Source: an uncultured Amylibacter sp. (GTDB lineage: Bacteria; Pseudomonadota; Alphaproteobacteria; Rhodobacterales; Rhodobacteraceae). Taken from it: DNA of 64,000 nt. Positions 17,323 through 26,010 of the stretch are shown here, piece after piece. The position numbers were made by a program, and so were the translations under genes. The stretch is from NCBI GenBank assembly GCA_947497475.1, contig CANMGS010000001.1, positions 1 through 64,000 on the forward strand, written 5' to 3'. How positions within the stretch are numbered: the stretch's first letter is position 1; every line of letters begins with the position of its first letter. The notes under the pieces are model-generated. The model worked only from the letters and a program-made list of their open reading frames with translations, had not been told where the DNA came from and made no database searches.

Positions 17323-18701
17323 AGCAATAGAAGTGCGGCAAAGCCCAAGAAGGCAAAGAAACCTACAATATCTGTAACCGTTGTCACAAAAGCCCCAGAC
17401 GCAAGTGCTGGGTCAATACCAACCTTATCGAGCCCCAAAGGCACTAAGATACCTGCAAGCCCTGCCACAACAAGATTGCCAATCATAGCAAGTGCTAGAA
17501 CAACCCCAAGCATTGGCAAGCTGTACCAATAATACCCAATAAAGCCGATGATGACGGCAAACAGCAAACCATTGAGCAAGCCCACTGAAAGCTCACGGCG
17601 AATAACGCGCCAAGCATTGGCGGGGGTTAAGTCTTTTGTCGCCAAAGCACGCACAGCAACAGTCAATGTTTGTGTTCCAGCATTGCCCCCCATAGAAGCG
17701 ACAATCGGCATCAAAACGGCTAAGGCTACGATCGCTTCAATCGTATCTGAAAACTGCGCAATGACGATAGAAGCTAAGACAGAAGTCACTAAGTTAACGG
17801 CTAACCATGGAAAACGCTGCCGTGTTGTAGACCACATGTTATCCGTCAGGCTTTCATCGCCAAGACCAGCCAAACGTTTAATATCTTCTTCGGCCTCGTC
17901 CTCTAGGACTTCCATCGCATCATCGATGGTGATCACACCGACCAAACGATTTTCCTCGTCCACAACAGGGGCAGAAACCATATTATATTGGTTAAAGGCA
18001 TAGGCCACATCTTCTTGGCTTTGCAAAACAGGTATCACACGGAACTCTTGATCCATGATGTCAGACATCTTTGTTTTACGTGCTGATGACATCAGACTGG
18101 CCAATGGCACTTTACCAACGGGCGTGAGTTTTGGATCAACCATAACCACATCGTAGAACTGATCTGGTAAATCTGTTTCAGTCCGCAAATAATCAATGGT
18201 TTGCCCCACAGTCCAATGTGTTGGCGCCATAACCAATTCGCGTTGCATCAAACGACCAGCCGTAAGCTCTGGGTAATTCAAGGCTTTTTCAACGGCGACA
18301 CGGTCAGTTGTTTCCAAAGCCTCAAGAATACGTTCTTGTTGCGGCTCGTTCAAATCTTCGATCAGATCAACAACGTCATCTGTGTCTAGGTCTTTGACAG
18401 CCTCAGAAACCACTTCATCTGATAATTCTTCAAAGACCTCATCCAACAGGCCTTCGTCGATTTCGGCAAGTACTTCACCGTCGAAATCTTTGCCCCAAAG
18501 AGCCGTAAATGCAGTCCGTTCTTTGGTACTGATTTGTTCATAAAGGTCAGCAATATCAGCGGGATGGAATGGTTCCAGCAGTTCTACAAGCGCTTCGCGG
18601 TCCCCAGTGTCTACCGCATTAAGCACAGCCAAAATCAATGCACTGTCAATTTCATAGGCACGTTCTGTTATTTCGGTGTCAATAAGTACCGCTTCTGACA
18701 T
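17319..18701 (-). CDS. mgtE: Magnesium transporter MgtE
   Basis: About 460-aa MgtE-type Mg2+ channel. The cytosolic MgtE N-domain (FHPADIADLYEQI, LEALETTDRVAVEKAL) is followed by a paired CBS region (MSDIMDQEFRVIPVLQSQEDV; VVDEENRLVGVITIDDAMEVLEDEAEEDI) that senses Mg2+. A five-span pore domain starting near residue 270 comes next, with PIVASMGGNAGTQTLT, the conserved pore motif. The start at 18701 is chosen because GGGGGCG lies just upstream; ATGs at 18713 and 18743 are alternatives. It ends tail to tail, with a four-base overlap, against the 843-aa gene. Confidence 0.94.
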   Translation of the reverse strand: MSEAVLIDTEITERAYEIDSALILAVLNAVDTGDREALVELLEPFHPADIADLYEQISTKERTAFTALWGKDFDGEVLAEIDEGLLDEVFEELSDEVVSEAVKDLDTDDVVDLIEDLNEPQQERILEALETTDRVAVEKALNYPELTAGRLMQRELVMAPTHWTVGQTIDYLRTETDLPDQFYDVVMVDPKLTPVGKVPLASLMSSARKTKMSDIMDQEFRVIPVLQSQEDVAYAFNQYNMVSAPVVDEENRLVGVITIDDAMEVLEDEAEEDIKRLAGLGDESLTDNMWSTTRQRFPWLAVNLVTSVLASIVIAQFSDTIEAIVALAVLMPIVASMGGNAGTQTLTVAVRALATKDLTPANAWRVIRRELSVGLLNGLLFAVIIGFIGYYWYSLPMLGVVLALAMIGNLVVAGLAGILVPLGLDKVGIDPALASGAFVTTVTDIVGFFAFLGFAALLLL

Positions 18702-18856
18702 TTTCGCCCCCATGATCACAATTCTGCCTTTATAACAGGTCATTACACCACAACAATAAAGATTCTAAGTGCAAAATGTTCTTGCAACAGAGCATTTACA
18801 ACCTTAGGTTGCGTGATACTTAAAATGATTTCTAGTAAAAGAAACGTATTCGGGCG

Positions 18857-20236
18857 ATGAAAGAGGGAATTCCAATTAAATCAATCAGTGAACTGCGGCA
18901 AACCGCTATAGAAGCGCACCAGAAAGGTGATCTAGAGGTTGCCCAAAAATTATACCGTATTTATTTATATAACCGCCCTAAAGACGCCGCCATATGGTCC
19001 AATCTAGGTGCGCTTTTTCGCAGTGAAAAAAGCTATGACTTAGCCGCTTATGCCAACGCGCGTGCTTTGGAATTGGACAAAACGGCACCATCCGTAATGA
19101 ATAATGCAGCAAATGCATTTTATGATGCAGGGCGCATAAAAGAGGCCCTAAAGCTTCGCGAAGCGATAATAAAAGAGCAGCCAAACGACCCAGAAGGTTA
19201 TTCAGGTTTAGGAAAGTGTTATCGCGGCGTTCATGATCTGGATGCCGCAGAAGCAATTTTGAAAAAGGGGATTAAAAAATTCCCTGATTACGCCGAGAAT
19301 TATATCCAGTTGGCTTTCACTCAATTGTCAAAAGGGGATTATCAAGCTGGATTTGAAACGTTTAATTGGCGCTGGAAAGGTGATGAGTTATCACCACCAG
19401 AATTCTCATTCCCCAAATGGTCGGGTGAGGACCTGCAAGGGAAAACGATCCTCATTATCCCAGAGCAAGGCTTTGGCGATACTGTTCTGATGGCACGTTT
19501 TATCCCACAGCTCAAAGAAACTGGTTGCACTATCAAGATGGTGATCAAACCGCCATTGCGCAGATTGTTTGCAAAGGTCGATCAGGATATAGATGTTATT
19601 GAAACCCAAGAAGAGCTTGGAGAATGTGATTACTGGACTCCAATGATGGACTTGCCACTGCATTTGGGTATGACAATCGACACTATCCCTGCCCCTGCAA
19701 CCATGGCAGTTCCAGAAGATTCTGTTGAGCGTGCGCGTAACATAGTTGCCCCTTTTAATGATCATTTTAAGATTGGCGTTATGTGGTCAGGATCTGTCAC
19801 CTACCGCGCCAATCACAAAAGATCCTTTAGCCACGACCGCTTTTTAGAGCTTTCAGACATTCCAAATGTACAGATGTTCTCACTTTATAAAGGACCCCTA
19901 CTGGACGCTTTTAACAACGATGGGACATCTTCAATCATTGTCGATGCTGCGGGGAATGACCGCGATTTTGCTGACAGTGCCGCTTTGATGAAAGAACTGG
20001 ATTTGGTTATCTCTATGGACAGCGCGATTGTGCATGTAGCAGGTTCACTTGGCATAGAAGTTTGGAACCTACTGCATTCAGAGCCTTATTGGCTCTACGA
20101 GCCCTTTCCTGACCACACACCATGGTATCCATCTATGCGCCTTATTGTGCAACAAAACGCTGGTGATTGGGACAGTGTTTTTGCTAACCTTAAAAAAGAC
20201 ATCACAAAACGCGTCGAAGACTGGAAGACCAAATGA
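18857..20236 (+). CDS. TPR protein with GT9-like glycosyltransferase domain
   Basis: 459 aa. Residues 1-170 are tetratricopeptide repeats (AIWSNLGALFRSEKSYDLAA, PEGYSGLGKCYRGVHDLDAA, AENYIQLAFTQLSKGDYQAG). From about 190 the sequence resembles heptosyltransferase/GT9 folds: ILIIPEQGFGDTVLMARF, GVMWSGS, VQMFSLYKG and SMDSAIVHVAGSLG. Similar TPR proteins in alphaproteobacteria are linked to flagellin or surface glycosylation, but no flagellar gene is here. Its stop overlaps the next gene by four bases (ATGA), so it acts together with the DUF6165 protein. Substrate unknown. Confidence 0.8.
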   Translation: MKEGIPIKSISELRQTAIEAHQKGDLEVAQKLYRIYLYNRPKDAAIWSNLGALFRSEKSYDLAAYANARALELDKTAPSVMNNAANAFYDAGRIKEALKLREAIIKEQPNDPEGYSGLGKCYRGVHDLDAAEAILKKGIKKFPDYAENYIQLAFTQLSKGDYQAGFETFNWRWKGDELSPPEFSFPKWSGEDLQGKTILIIPEQGFGDTVLMARFIPQLKETGCTIKMVIKPPLRRLFAKVDQDIDVIETQEELGECDYWTPMMDLPLHLGMTIDTIPAPATMAVPEDSVERARNIVAPFNDHFKIGVMWSGSVTYRANHKRSFSHDRFLELSDIPNVQMFSLYKGPLLDAFNNDGTSSIIVDAAGNDRDFADSAALMKELDLVISMDSAIVHVAGSLGIEVWNLLHSEPYWLYEPFPDHTPWYPSMRLIVQQNAGDWDSVFANLKKDITKRVEDWKTK

Positions 20237-20622
20237 GCGATATTCTGACCCCTATTTCACCAGGTGAACTCTTGGACAAGTTAACAATCCTAGAGATCAA
20301 ATCTGAAAACATCACAGATGCAGGGAAATTGAAGAACGTTACGATAGAGCGTACGGCTCTACAGGCTGTTGCAGATGCTCATATACCCCAAACAGATCAG
20401 CTGTCATCATTGACGGATGCACTTTTGACAGTGAACAAAGAATTGTGGGATATCGAGGATGATATTCGCGATTGTGAACGCGCTGGCGACTTTGGTGCAG
20501 AATTTATCCGCCTTGCCCGTGCAGTATATGTGACCAATGATAAACGTGCAGACCTTAAAAAGCAGATAAATCTGGCAATGGGGTCTACATTGGTTGAAGA
20601 AAAATCATACGCTGCTTATTAA
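20233..20622 (+). CDS. DUF6165 family protein
   Basis: 129-aa soluble protein, largely helical and probably coiled-coil. The N-terminus ISPGELLDKLTILEIKSENI and the later LWDIEDDIRDCERAGDFG and FIRLARAVYVTNDKRADLKK fit the DUF6165 family. Function is not known. It is translationally coupled to the TPR/GT9-like gene, which suggests a shared role in a carbohydrate or surface-modification step. It ends eight bases from the 3' end of the convergent CAP-domain gene. Confidence 0.75.
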   Translation: MSDILTPISPGELLDKLTILEIKSENITDAGKLKNVTIERTALQAVADAHIPQTDQLSSLTDALLTVNKELWDIEDDIRDCERAGDFGAEFIRLARAVYVTNDKRADLKKQINLAMGSTLVEEKSYAAY

Positions 20623-20629
20623 AGCGACC

Positions 20630-21070
20630 TTAACAAGGCTTTCCAAACACAAGTACCCACATAGCTTCGCCTGCAAATCCGGCCCCAACTTCGGTCGGTT
20701 TACGGCTTAGGTTATTTTTATTATGCCCTGATGAAGCGCGCCAAGATGCCATTGTTTCTGCAGCGTTTTTCTGACCTGATGCAATATTTTCAGCGACATA
20801 ACAAAAGTTATAACCTTGCCGTTTGGCACGTTTACCCAAAGTAGAACCATCCTTACCCGTATGAGAAAAGTAATTCTTAGCAACCATGTCAGAAGCATGC
20901 ATTTGCGCAACTTGGTTCAAAACGGCAGATGTTTTCAACATCTTGCGCCCTTTAACCGTACGTTCTGAATTTAACAGAGATATAAGGTCAGTCACCTCAT
21001 CTGCATAAGACGGCACAATACAGCCGACACTAAAGATAACAGCGGCTGTAATTGTGGTTTTAATGACCAT
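20630..21070 (-). CDS. Secreted CAP/SCP-domain protein
   Basis: About 146 aa. A signal peptide (MVIKTTITAAVIFSVG to about SYA) precedes a CAP (cysteine-rich secretory/SCP-like) domain. The family core is visible as LLNSERTVKGRKML, VAQMHASDMVAKNYFSHTG with the conserved His, YCYVAENIASG-like VAENIASGQ, and SSGHNKNNLSRKPTEVGAGF with the second conserved His and Glu. Bacterial CAP proteins are extracytoplasmic and of uncertain activity. The start at 21070 lies two bases after the stop of the upstream Lys/Pro-rich gene, which suggests one operon. It could otherwise start 11 codons earlier inside that gene. Confidence 0.85.
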   Translation of the reverse strand: MVIKTTITAAVIFSVGCIVPSYADEVTDLISLLNSERTVKGRKMLKTSAVLNQVAQMHASDMVAKNYFSHTGKDGSTLGKRAKRQGYNFCYVAENIASGQKNAAETMASWRASSGHNKNNLSRKPTEVGAGFAGEAMWVLVFGKPC

Positions 21071-21072
21071 TC

Positions 21073-22113
21073 TTAACGGAAAATGCCCTTTGTTGATTTC
21101 CAAGATGCTGTGCGTGTTGCAACATCTTTTGCACGCGAGTTGTTAACGAGTCTGCGCGGAACAGTATTGGTCCATATAAGGTTCATTTGCGCGTCACCGC
21201 GTGCAGTAACATCAGAGCCAATAACGGTGTTATAAACAGTAAGATTATGAACTGGGTCAACACGGTTTACAGAAATCGCTTTTTTCTTTGACCCTGATGA
21301 TCGCTTCTGAGCCGCCTGTGCTCTATAAGCCTTGATCTCATCTGCTGGGTGTACGGCTTGTGGACCATTGCGAAATGCTAGATTTCTATTCGCACGACGC
21401 TGTGCTGGGCTATGACCGCGGACCGTCTTAATCGGTCTTTGAACAACGCCTTGCGCAGGTTGAGCCACAGCAATATCTGTACGGCTGCGGAAAATCTCAT
21501 CGGCTGGGTGTACCGCTTGTGGCCCCAAACGAACACCTTTTGCTTGGCCTGTTGTAATCTTGCGCGTTTGTTGGCGCACGACGGGTTTCTGCGCGACAAC
21601 AGTGTTAGGCGCAACCGCCTGTGGAATGACCTTTGGCTTTTGTTGTACAATTTGTTTTGGTTTCGTAACTTTAGTAACTGGCTTGGCAGCAGGAACCGAA
21701 TTGTTAAACGTTGTTACTTGTTTTGGAGTCTTCTGTGGAACAGGCTTTGGAACAACCGGTGTTTTTACAATCTGAACTGGCTTTTTAACAGGTTCCGCTT
21801 TTACCACTGGTGTTTTTACACGCGTTGCAGGTTTACCAGAAATAGTGGCCAACTGTGTTGCGCTTAGTGACGGTTTATTACGTTTACTGCAAAACACATT
21901 GCGGGAACGATTAACACGCGGCACCCATGTTACAGCACCGCCCTGTCCTGCGCGGATATATACACAACCTCTTGAGTCCACATATTGCTTACCTTTATAG
22001 CTCGCAGGCGGACGTTCCGCAGGACCTTTATCGGTACGAAGAGTTTGTGTGTTGGCTGTTGTCGTCAACAACAACAGACCTATGGATACTGCCATTATTT
22101 TGTTTTTTAACAT
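21073..22113 (-). CDS. Secreted Lys/Pro-rich protein with twin GPQAVHPADE motifs
   Basis: 346 aa with a signal peptide (MLKNKIMAVSIGLLLLTTTA). Next comes a small conserved cysteine domain: YVDSRGCVYIRAGQGGAVTWVP and RNVFCSKR, with two Cys that could pair. A long low-complexity Lys/Pro/Val region follows (about residues 95-175). After it the motif GPQAVHPADEI occurs twice about 70 residues apart (near 197 and 252). I recognise this layout from Rhodobacterales proteins of unknown function. The cationic linker could bind peptidoglycan or another anionic envelope polymer. It leads into the CAP-domain gene, so both probably act outside the cytoplasmic membrane. Confidence 0.72.
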   Translation of the reverse strand: MLKNKIMAVSIGLLLLTTTANTQTLRTDKGPAERPPASYKGKQYVDSRGCVYIRAGQGGAVTWVPRVNRSRNVFCSKRNKPSLSATQLATISGKPATRVKTPVVKAEPVKKPVQIVKTPVVPKPVPQKTPKQVTTFNNSVPAAKPVTKVTKPKQIVQQKPKVIPQAVAPNTVVAQKPVVRQQTRKITTGQAKGVRLGPQAVHPADEIFRSRTDIAVAQPAQGVVQRPIKTVRGHSPAQRRANRNLAFRNGPQAVHPADEIKAYRAQAAQKRSSGSKKKAISVNRVDPVHNLTVYNTVIGSDVTARGDAQMNLIWTNTVPRRLVNNSRAKDVATRTASWKSTKGIFR

Positions 22114-22264
22114 CTCTTGCCCCCAAGATATGGTGTTAAAATGCCCATTTTCGGTTCAAGAGTAAAGAATTTTTTAAAGAAATAAAACGAGAGCGAAGTT
22201 TAAATTTATCATTAATTCAAAGAATTAACCGAATATCTGGTAAAATCAAAATGAGGAAAGATTC

Positions 22265-23644
22265 CTAAGGCTTTGATCTTTTGCGATAAATGGTACTGGG
22301 TGCTACGCCCAATACTTCTGCGGCACGTGGAATAGAGCCGCCATTAGATTGAATAGTTGCCTCAATAAATTTCCGCTCAACCTCTTCAAGTTCTAATCCG
22401 ATTAATTGATGGATCGCGTTATTTCTACGCTCCATATAGAAAGGATCATCATCTTCGTTTATTTTCAAATCATTGGCAGCATGATGGCTGGCTGAAACAA
22501 ATCCAATTGGCAGCATCTCACGTGTAACTGTGACACCATCATAAGTAGCTACAATAGAATGCAGCAGGTTTTTAAGTTGATTGATATTGCCAGGCCATGC
22601 GTTATTTCGAAATAAGGTTTCCACATCACTGGAAAGGTTCTTGAAATCTTTATGCTCAACAGATGCGAGCTTCCCCAATAGAACCTGCGCAATATAGATG
22701 ATATCATCACCTAATTCTCTTAACGGGTGCATCTCAATCGTTAGAATATGAAGTTGATAAAATAAGTTTTCACGGATCGCTCCACTTTTTAGCAACTGAT
22801 ATGGATCGCTTTTTGACGAACATACAATCCTAGGAAAATCACGATCTTCCTCATCTGCCGCAGTTTCATGTTGGGTGGATTTGCGCAGAACATTCGCCAA
22901 CTTATTTTGTAAAACTGGGTCAAGGTCACCAACTTCACTGATATAAAGAACACCTCCAAAGGCTCTTTCAAAAATACTTTTGTCTGTCGTTTCTTTCTCA
23001 GGATCGGTTGTATCAAAACCGCCAAACAACTGCGTATCCTGCATCTCTGCAGCTAAATCAGATCCACTAAATTGCAAAAAAGGTCTGGATTTTGGCCCTG
23101 AGTGTTCGTGGATTGCTCGCGCGCATGTCCCTTTACCAGTCCCCCGTTCCCCTGAAATAAAAACAGGGGCATTCGATGGGGCGACACGCATAATCTTGCG
23201 GTAAGTTTCCTGCATCAATGAACTGCGTCCGACAAAGCCATAGAAGTTGCCCGTTTGCAGGTTAATATCTGTTCGGCTTTGCGCACTTTTAAACGCTGCA
23301 GCCACTGTCGAGAACAAACGTTCGTCCGAGAATGGCTTTAAAAGGAAATCAAACGCCCCTGCGCGCATCGCATCAACTGCACGGTTTACGGATCCATTTG
23401 AAGTGATAACGATAATTTTCGCATGAGGGTTTTCTTGAACAAGCCTTCGAATAACATCGATGCCATCCATATCTGGTAAAAAAAGATCCATGATCACAAC
23501 TGGATTGTTGTTGTCCATGAACATATCAATGCCTTCGGCACCATTAGACGCCAAATCAACAGAATACCCAGCATTACGAAGGTTCGTACTGTAAATCAGC
23601 TGAAGTGTCGTCGTGTCTTCTATCAGTAAAATTCTTTGGCTCAT
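22265..23644 (-). CDS. AAA+ response regulator with Fis-type HTH, lacking the GAFTGA loop
   Basis: 459 aa in NtrC-like order. Receiver 1-120, with the phospho-acceptor Asp in VVIMDLFLPDMDG; AAA+ domain about 140-370; C-terminal Fis-type helix-turn-helix (IPRAAEVLGVAPSTIYRKR). Walker A is FISGERGTGKGT. The stretch after TQLFG reads GFDTTDPEKETTDKS where sigma-54 activators carry GAFTGA, and Walker B is VLYISEVGDL, with Ser where Asp is usual. Direct sigma-54 activation is therefore doubtful. It may act as a plain DNA-binding regulator. Its ATG overlaps the stop of the HPt gene by four bases, so the two form a phosphorelay pair. Confidence 0.85.
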   Translation of the reverse strand: MSQRILLIEDTTTLQLIYSTNLRNAGYSVDLASNGAEGIDMFMDNNNPVVIMDLFLPDMDGIDVIRRLVQENPHAKIIVITSNGSVNRAVDAMRAGAFDFLLKPFSDERLFSTVAAAFKSAQSRTDINLQTGNFYGFVGRSSLMQETYRKIMRVAPSNAPVFISGERGTGKGTCARAIHEHSGPKSRPFLQFSGSDLAAEMQDTQLFGGFDTTDPEKETTDKSIFERAFGGVLYISEVGDLDPVLQNKLANVLRKSTQHETAADEEDRDFPRIVCSSKSDPYQLLKSGAIRENLFYQLHILTIEMHPLRELGDDIIYIAQVLLGKLASVEHKDFKNLSSDVETLFRNNAWPGNINQLKNLLHSIVATYDGVTVTREMLPIGFVSASHHAANDLKINEDDDPFYMERRNNAIHQLIGLELEEVERKFIEATIQSNGGSIPRAAEVLGVAPSTIYRKRSKP

Positions 23645-24012
23645 TCTTTAGACCCAAAACTTTGTGTTTCAGCCACCAAAAATGCCATCCATGGGTCTAT
23701 TTTGCTTAGCAATAGTTCAACATCCCCTTTTGGGAAATTCAGATTACTTGCAATCGCTTGATCATTCACATCTTTTGCCAATTGGTGAATGCCTTTGGCA
23801 CCGACTGTTCCGGCCAAAGATGCTAAGACATGTGTAGATTGGTCCAATTTTGCCATAGACTCGTCTAACGTTGCCTGCTTCAGGTTCTTCCGCGCCATAT
23901 CTAAATCTATAATAAGTTGTTTAATCAAAACACGTGCTTTTTCAGGGCCAAGCATTTTAACCAGCCCTAAATATGTCTCGTTTTGAAAATCATCGCCAGC
24001 CATTGCACACAT
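23641..24012 (-). CDS. HPt (histidine phosphotransfer) domain protein
   Basis: 123-aa helical protein with one HPt domain. The phospho-accepting His is in QSTHVLASLAGTVGAKGI near residue 60, where classic HPt proteins read HxLKGxxxxxGA. Ser replaces the usual Lys three residues after the His. The long helices before it (LGPEKARVLIKQLIIDLDMARK) fit the four-helix bundle. It is the first gene of a two-gene operon with the response regulator and would pass phosphate to or from it. No histidine kinase is nearby. The start may be at 24012 or three codons later. The Shine-Dalgarno (AGG) is badly spaced for both. Confidence 0.8.
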   Translation of the reverse strand: MCAMAGDDFQNETYLGLVKMLGPEKARVLIKQLIIDLDMARKNLKQATLDESMAKLDQSTHVLASLAGTVGAKGIHQLAKDVNDQAIASNLNFPKGDVELLLSKIDPWMAFLVAETQSFGSKE

Positions 24013-24091
24013 TACCTAGGTTGCCCAACATTACGCCGACGTCTATGACAGAGCAACCTAAGTTTTGCATTTTGCAAAGATTGTGCAGTGC

Positions 24092-25984
24092 TTATTTCTG
24101 TGGGTAGCCTAGCTTGGACAAAGCCACCGATATCTCATCCAAAATCGCAGGGTCATCAATGGTTGCTGGCATTTTCCAATCTTCGCCATCGGCAATTTTA
24201 GCAACAACACCACGTAAAATTTTCCCTGAACGTGTTTTCGGCAAACGATCAACGACACAGGCCAGTTTAAAAGCCGCCACAGGGCCAATCGATTTGCGGA
24301 TCAGTTGCACACATTCAGTCACAACATCTTCATGCGATTTTTCGGTTCCTGCATTCAGACATAAGAAACCCATGGGCAACTGGCCTTTGAGTTCATCCTT
24401 CACACCCAGCACAGCACATTCCGCTACATCAGGATGACCTGCAAGCACCTCTTCCATCTGACCAGTAGAGAGGCGATGACCAGCAACGTTAATCACATCA
24501 TCCGTACGCGCCATGATATAGAGATACCCATCATCATCCATATAGCCCGCATCACCCGTCTCATAATACCCTGGGAAGGCTTCCAGATAAGATGACTTAT
24601 ACCGTTCTTCGGCATTCCAAAGCGTTGGCAAAGTACCAGGTGGTAGAGGTAGCTTAATTGTAATCGCGCCCAACTCACCTTTTGGCAGCTCATTGCCTTC
24701 ATCATCGAGGATTTGCATATCAAACCCTGGCATTGGCACCGCAGGCGAGCCAAGTTTTATGTCCATCAATTCAATCCCAGCAGGATTACACACAGCAGGA
24801 TAACCAATTTCCGTCTGCCACCAATGATCCACCACGGGCACGCCCAACTGGTCTTGCGCCCATTCGATTGTGTCGGGATCAGCGCGTTCGCCTGCTAAGA
24901 ACAAGTAATTCAAATGAGACAAATCGTACTTTTTAACAAACTCACCTGATGGATCGACGCGTTTTATTGCACGAAACGCGGTTGGCGCCGTGAAAAACGT
25001 TTTCACTTTATGTTCTTCCATCACACGCCAGAATGTACCCGCATCAGGCGTTCCAATCGGTTTGCCCTCAAACACAATCGTCGTACAGCCGCTGAACAAT
25101 GGGCCATAGCAAATATACGAGTGACCAACGACCCAGCCGACATCTGATGCCGCCCAGAACACATCCCCCGCTTCTACGTTGTAAATATTCTTCATCGTCC
25201 AGTTCAGCGCCACGATATGACCTGCCGTTGGACGCACAACGCCTTTTGGTTGGCCAGTCGTACCAGAGGTGTAGAGGATATACACAGGATCCGTGCCATT
25301 CATCACTGCGCAATCGGCAGGTTTCACGCCCTGTTGGAAATCATGCCAATCCAAATCACGGCCTTCGACCATATCCGCCGTCAGCTGTTCGCGTTGCAAG
25401 ATCACTGTAAAATCAGGTTTATGCACCGCTTGTTCAATCGCACCATCCAGCAAGGGTTTATAGGCAATCACACCGCTTGGTTCGATCCCACAAGAAGCTG
25501 CAATAATCGCTTTTGGCGTAGCATCATCAATACGTGTTGCCAGTTCATTTGATGCAAAGCCGCCAAATACAACAGAATGCACCGCACCGATACGCGAACA
25601 GGCCAACATTGCAATGATCGCTTCGGATACCATTGGCATATAGATGATCACACGATCACCCTTGGTCACACCTTGGGCTTCTAAAGCGCCACCGAGATTG
25701 GCTGTGAGGGTTTGCAACTCTGCATAAGTGATCTTCTTTTGTGTGCCTGTAATCGGGCTGTCATAGATAATAGCAACGCGGCCTCCATTGCCCGCGTTTA
25801 CATGGCGATCGACGGCATTATAGCAGGTATTGATCTGGCCATCTTTGAACCACTCGTACAGTGGCGCATTTTCATCTGACAAAGCTTTTGATGGTTCTTG
25901 CGTCCAATCCAGCGATTTCGCGGCTTCCATCCAAAATACTTCTGGGTCTTTTTTCCAACCCTCATAAACGTCTTTATATGACAT
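24092..25984 (-). CDS. prpE: Propionyl-CoA synthetase (PrpE-type acyl-CoA synthetase)
   Basis: 630-aa ANL-superfamily acyl-CoA ligase, probably propionate to propionyl-CoA. An ACS-type N-terminus (YKDVYEGWKKDPEVFWMEAA) is followed by the phosphate-binding loop YTSGTTGQPKGVVR near residue 240. WWQTEIGYPAVCN near 390, YYETGDAGYMDDDGYLYIMARTDDVI near 475 and the C-terminal catalytic Lys in LPKTRSGKILRG complete the fold. Acetyl-CoA synthetase is the alternative. Length, N-terminus and the adjacent mutase and carboxylase genes favour PrpE. GGGAG lies seven bases before the ATG. It is the last gene of the minus-strand propionate cluster. Confidence 0.92.
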   Translation of the reverse strand: MSYKDVYEGWKKDPEVFWMEAAKSLDWTQEPSKALSDENAPLYEWFKDGQINTCYNAVDRHVNAGNGGRVAIIYDSPITGTQKKITYAELQTLTANLGGALEAQGVTKGDRVIIYMPMVSEAIIAMLACSRIGAVHSVVFGGFASNELATRIDDATPKAIIAASCGIEPSGVIAYKPLLDGAIEQAVHKPDFTVILQREQLTADMVEGRDLDWHDFQQGVKPADCAVMNGTDPVYILYTSGTTGQPKGVVRPTAGHIVALNWTMKNIYNVEAGDVFWAASDVGWVVGHSYICYGPLFSGCTTIVFEGKPIGTPDAGTFWRVMEEHKVKTFFTAPTAFRAIKRVDPSGEFVKKYDLSHLNYLFLAGERADPDTIEWAQDQLGVPVVDHWWQTEIGYPAVCNPAGIELMDIKLGSPAVPMPGFDMQILDDEGNELPKGELGAITIKLPLPPGTLPTLWNAEERYKSSYLEAFPGYYETGDAGYMDDDGYLYIMARTDDVINVAGHRLSTGQMEEVLAGHPDVAECAVLGVKDELKGQLPMGFLCLNAGTEKSHEDVVTECVQLIRKSIGPVAAFKLACVVDRLPKTRSGKILRGVVAKIADGEDWKMPATIDDPAILDEISVALSKLGYPQK

Positions 25985-26010
25985 GACTTACTCCCATTCA
26001 GTCTGGTCTT

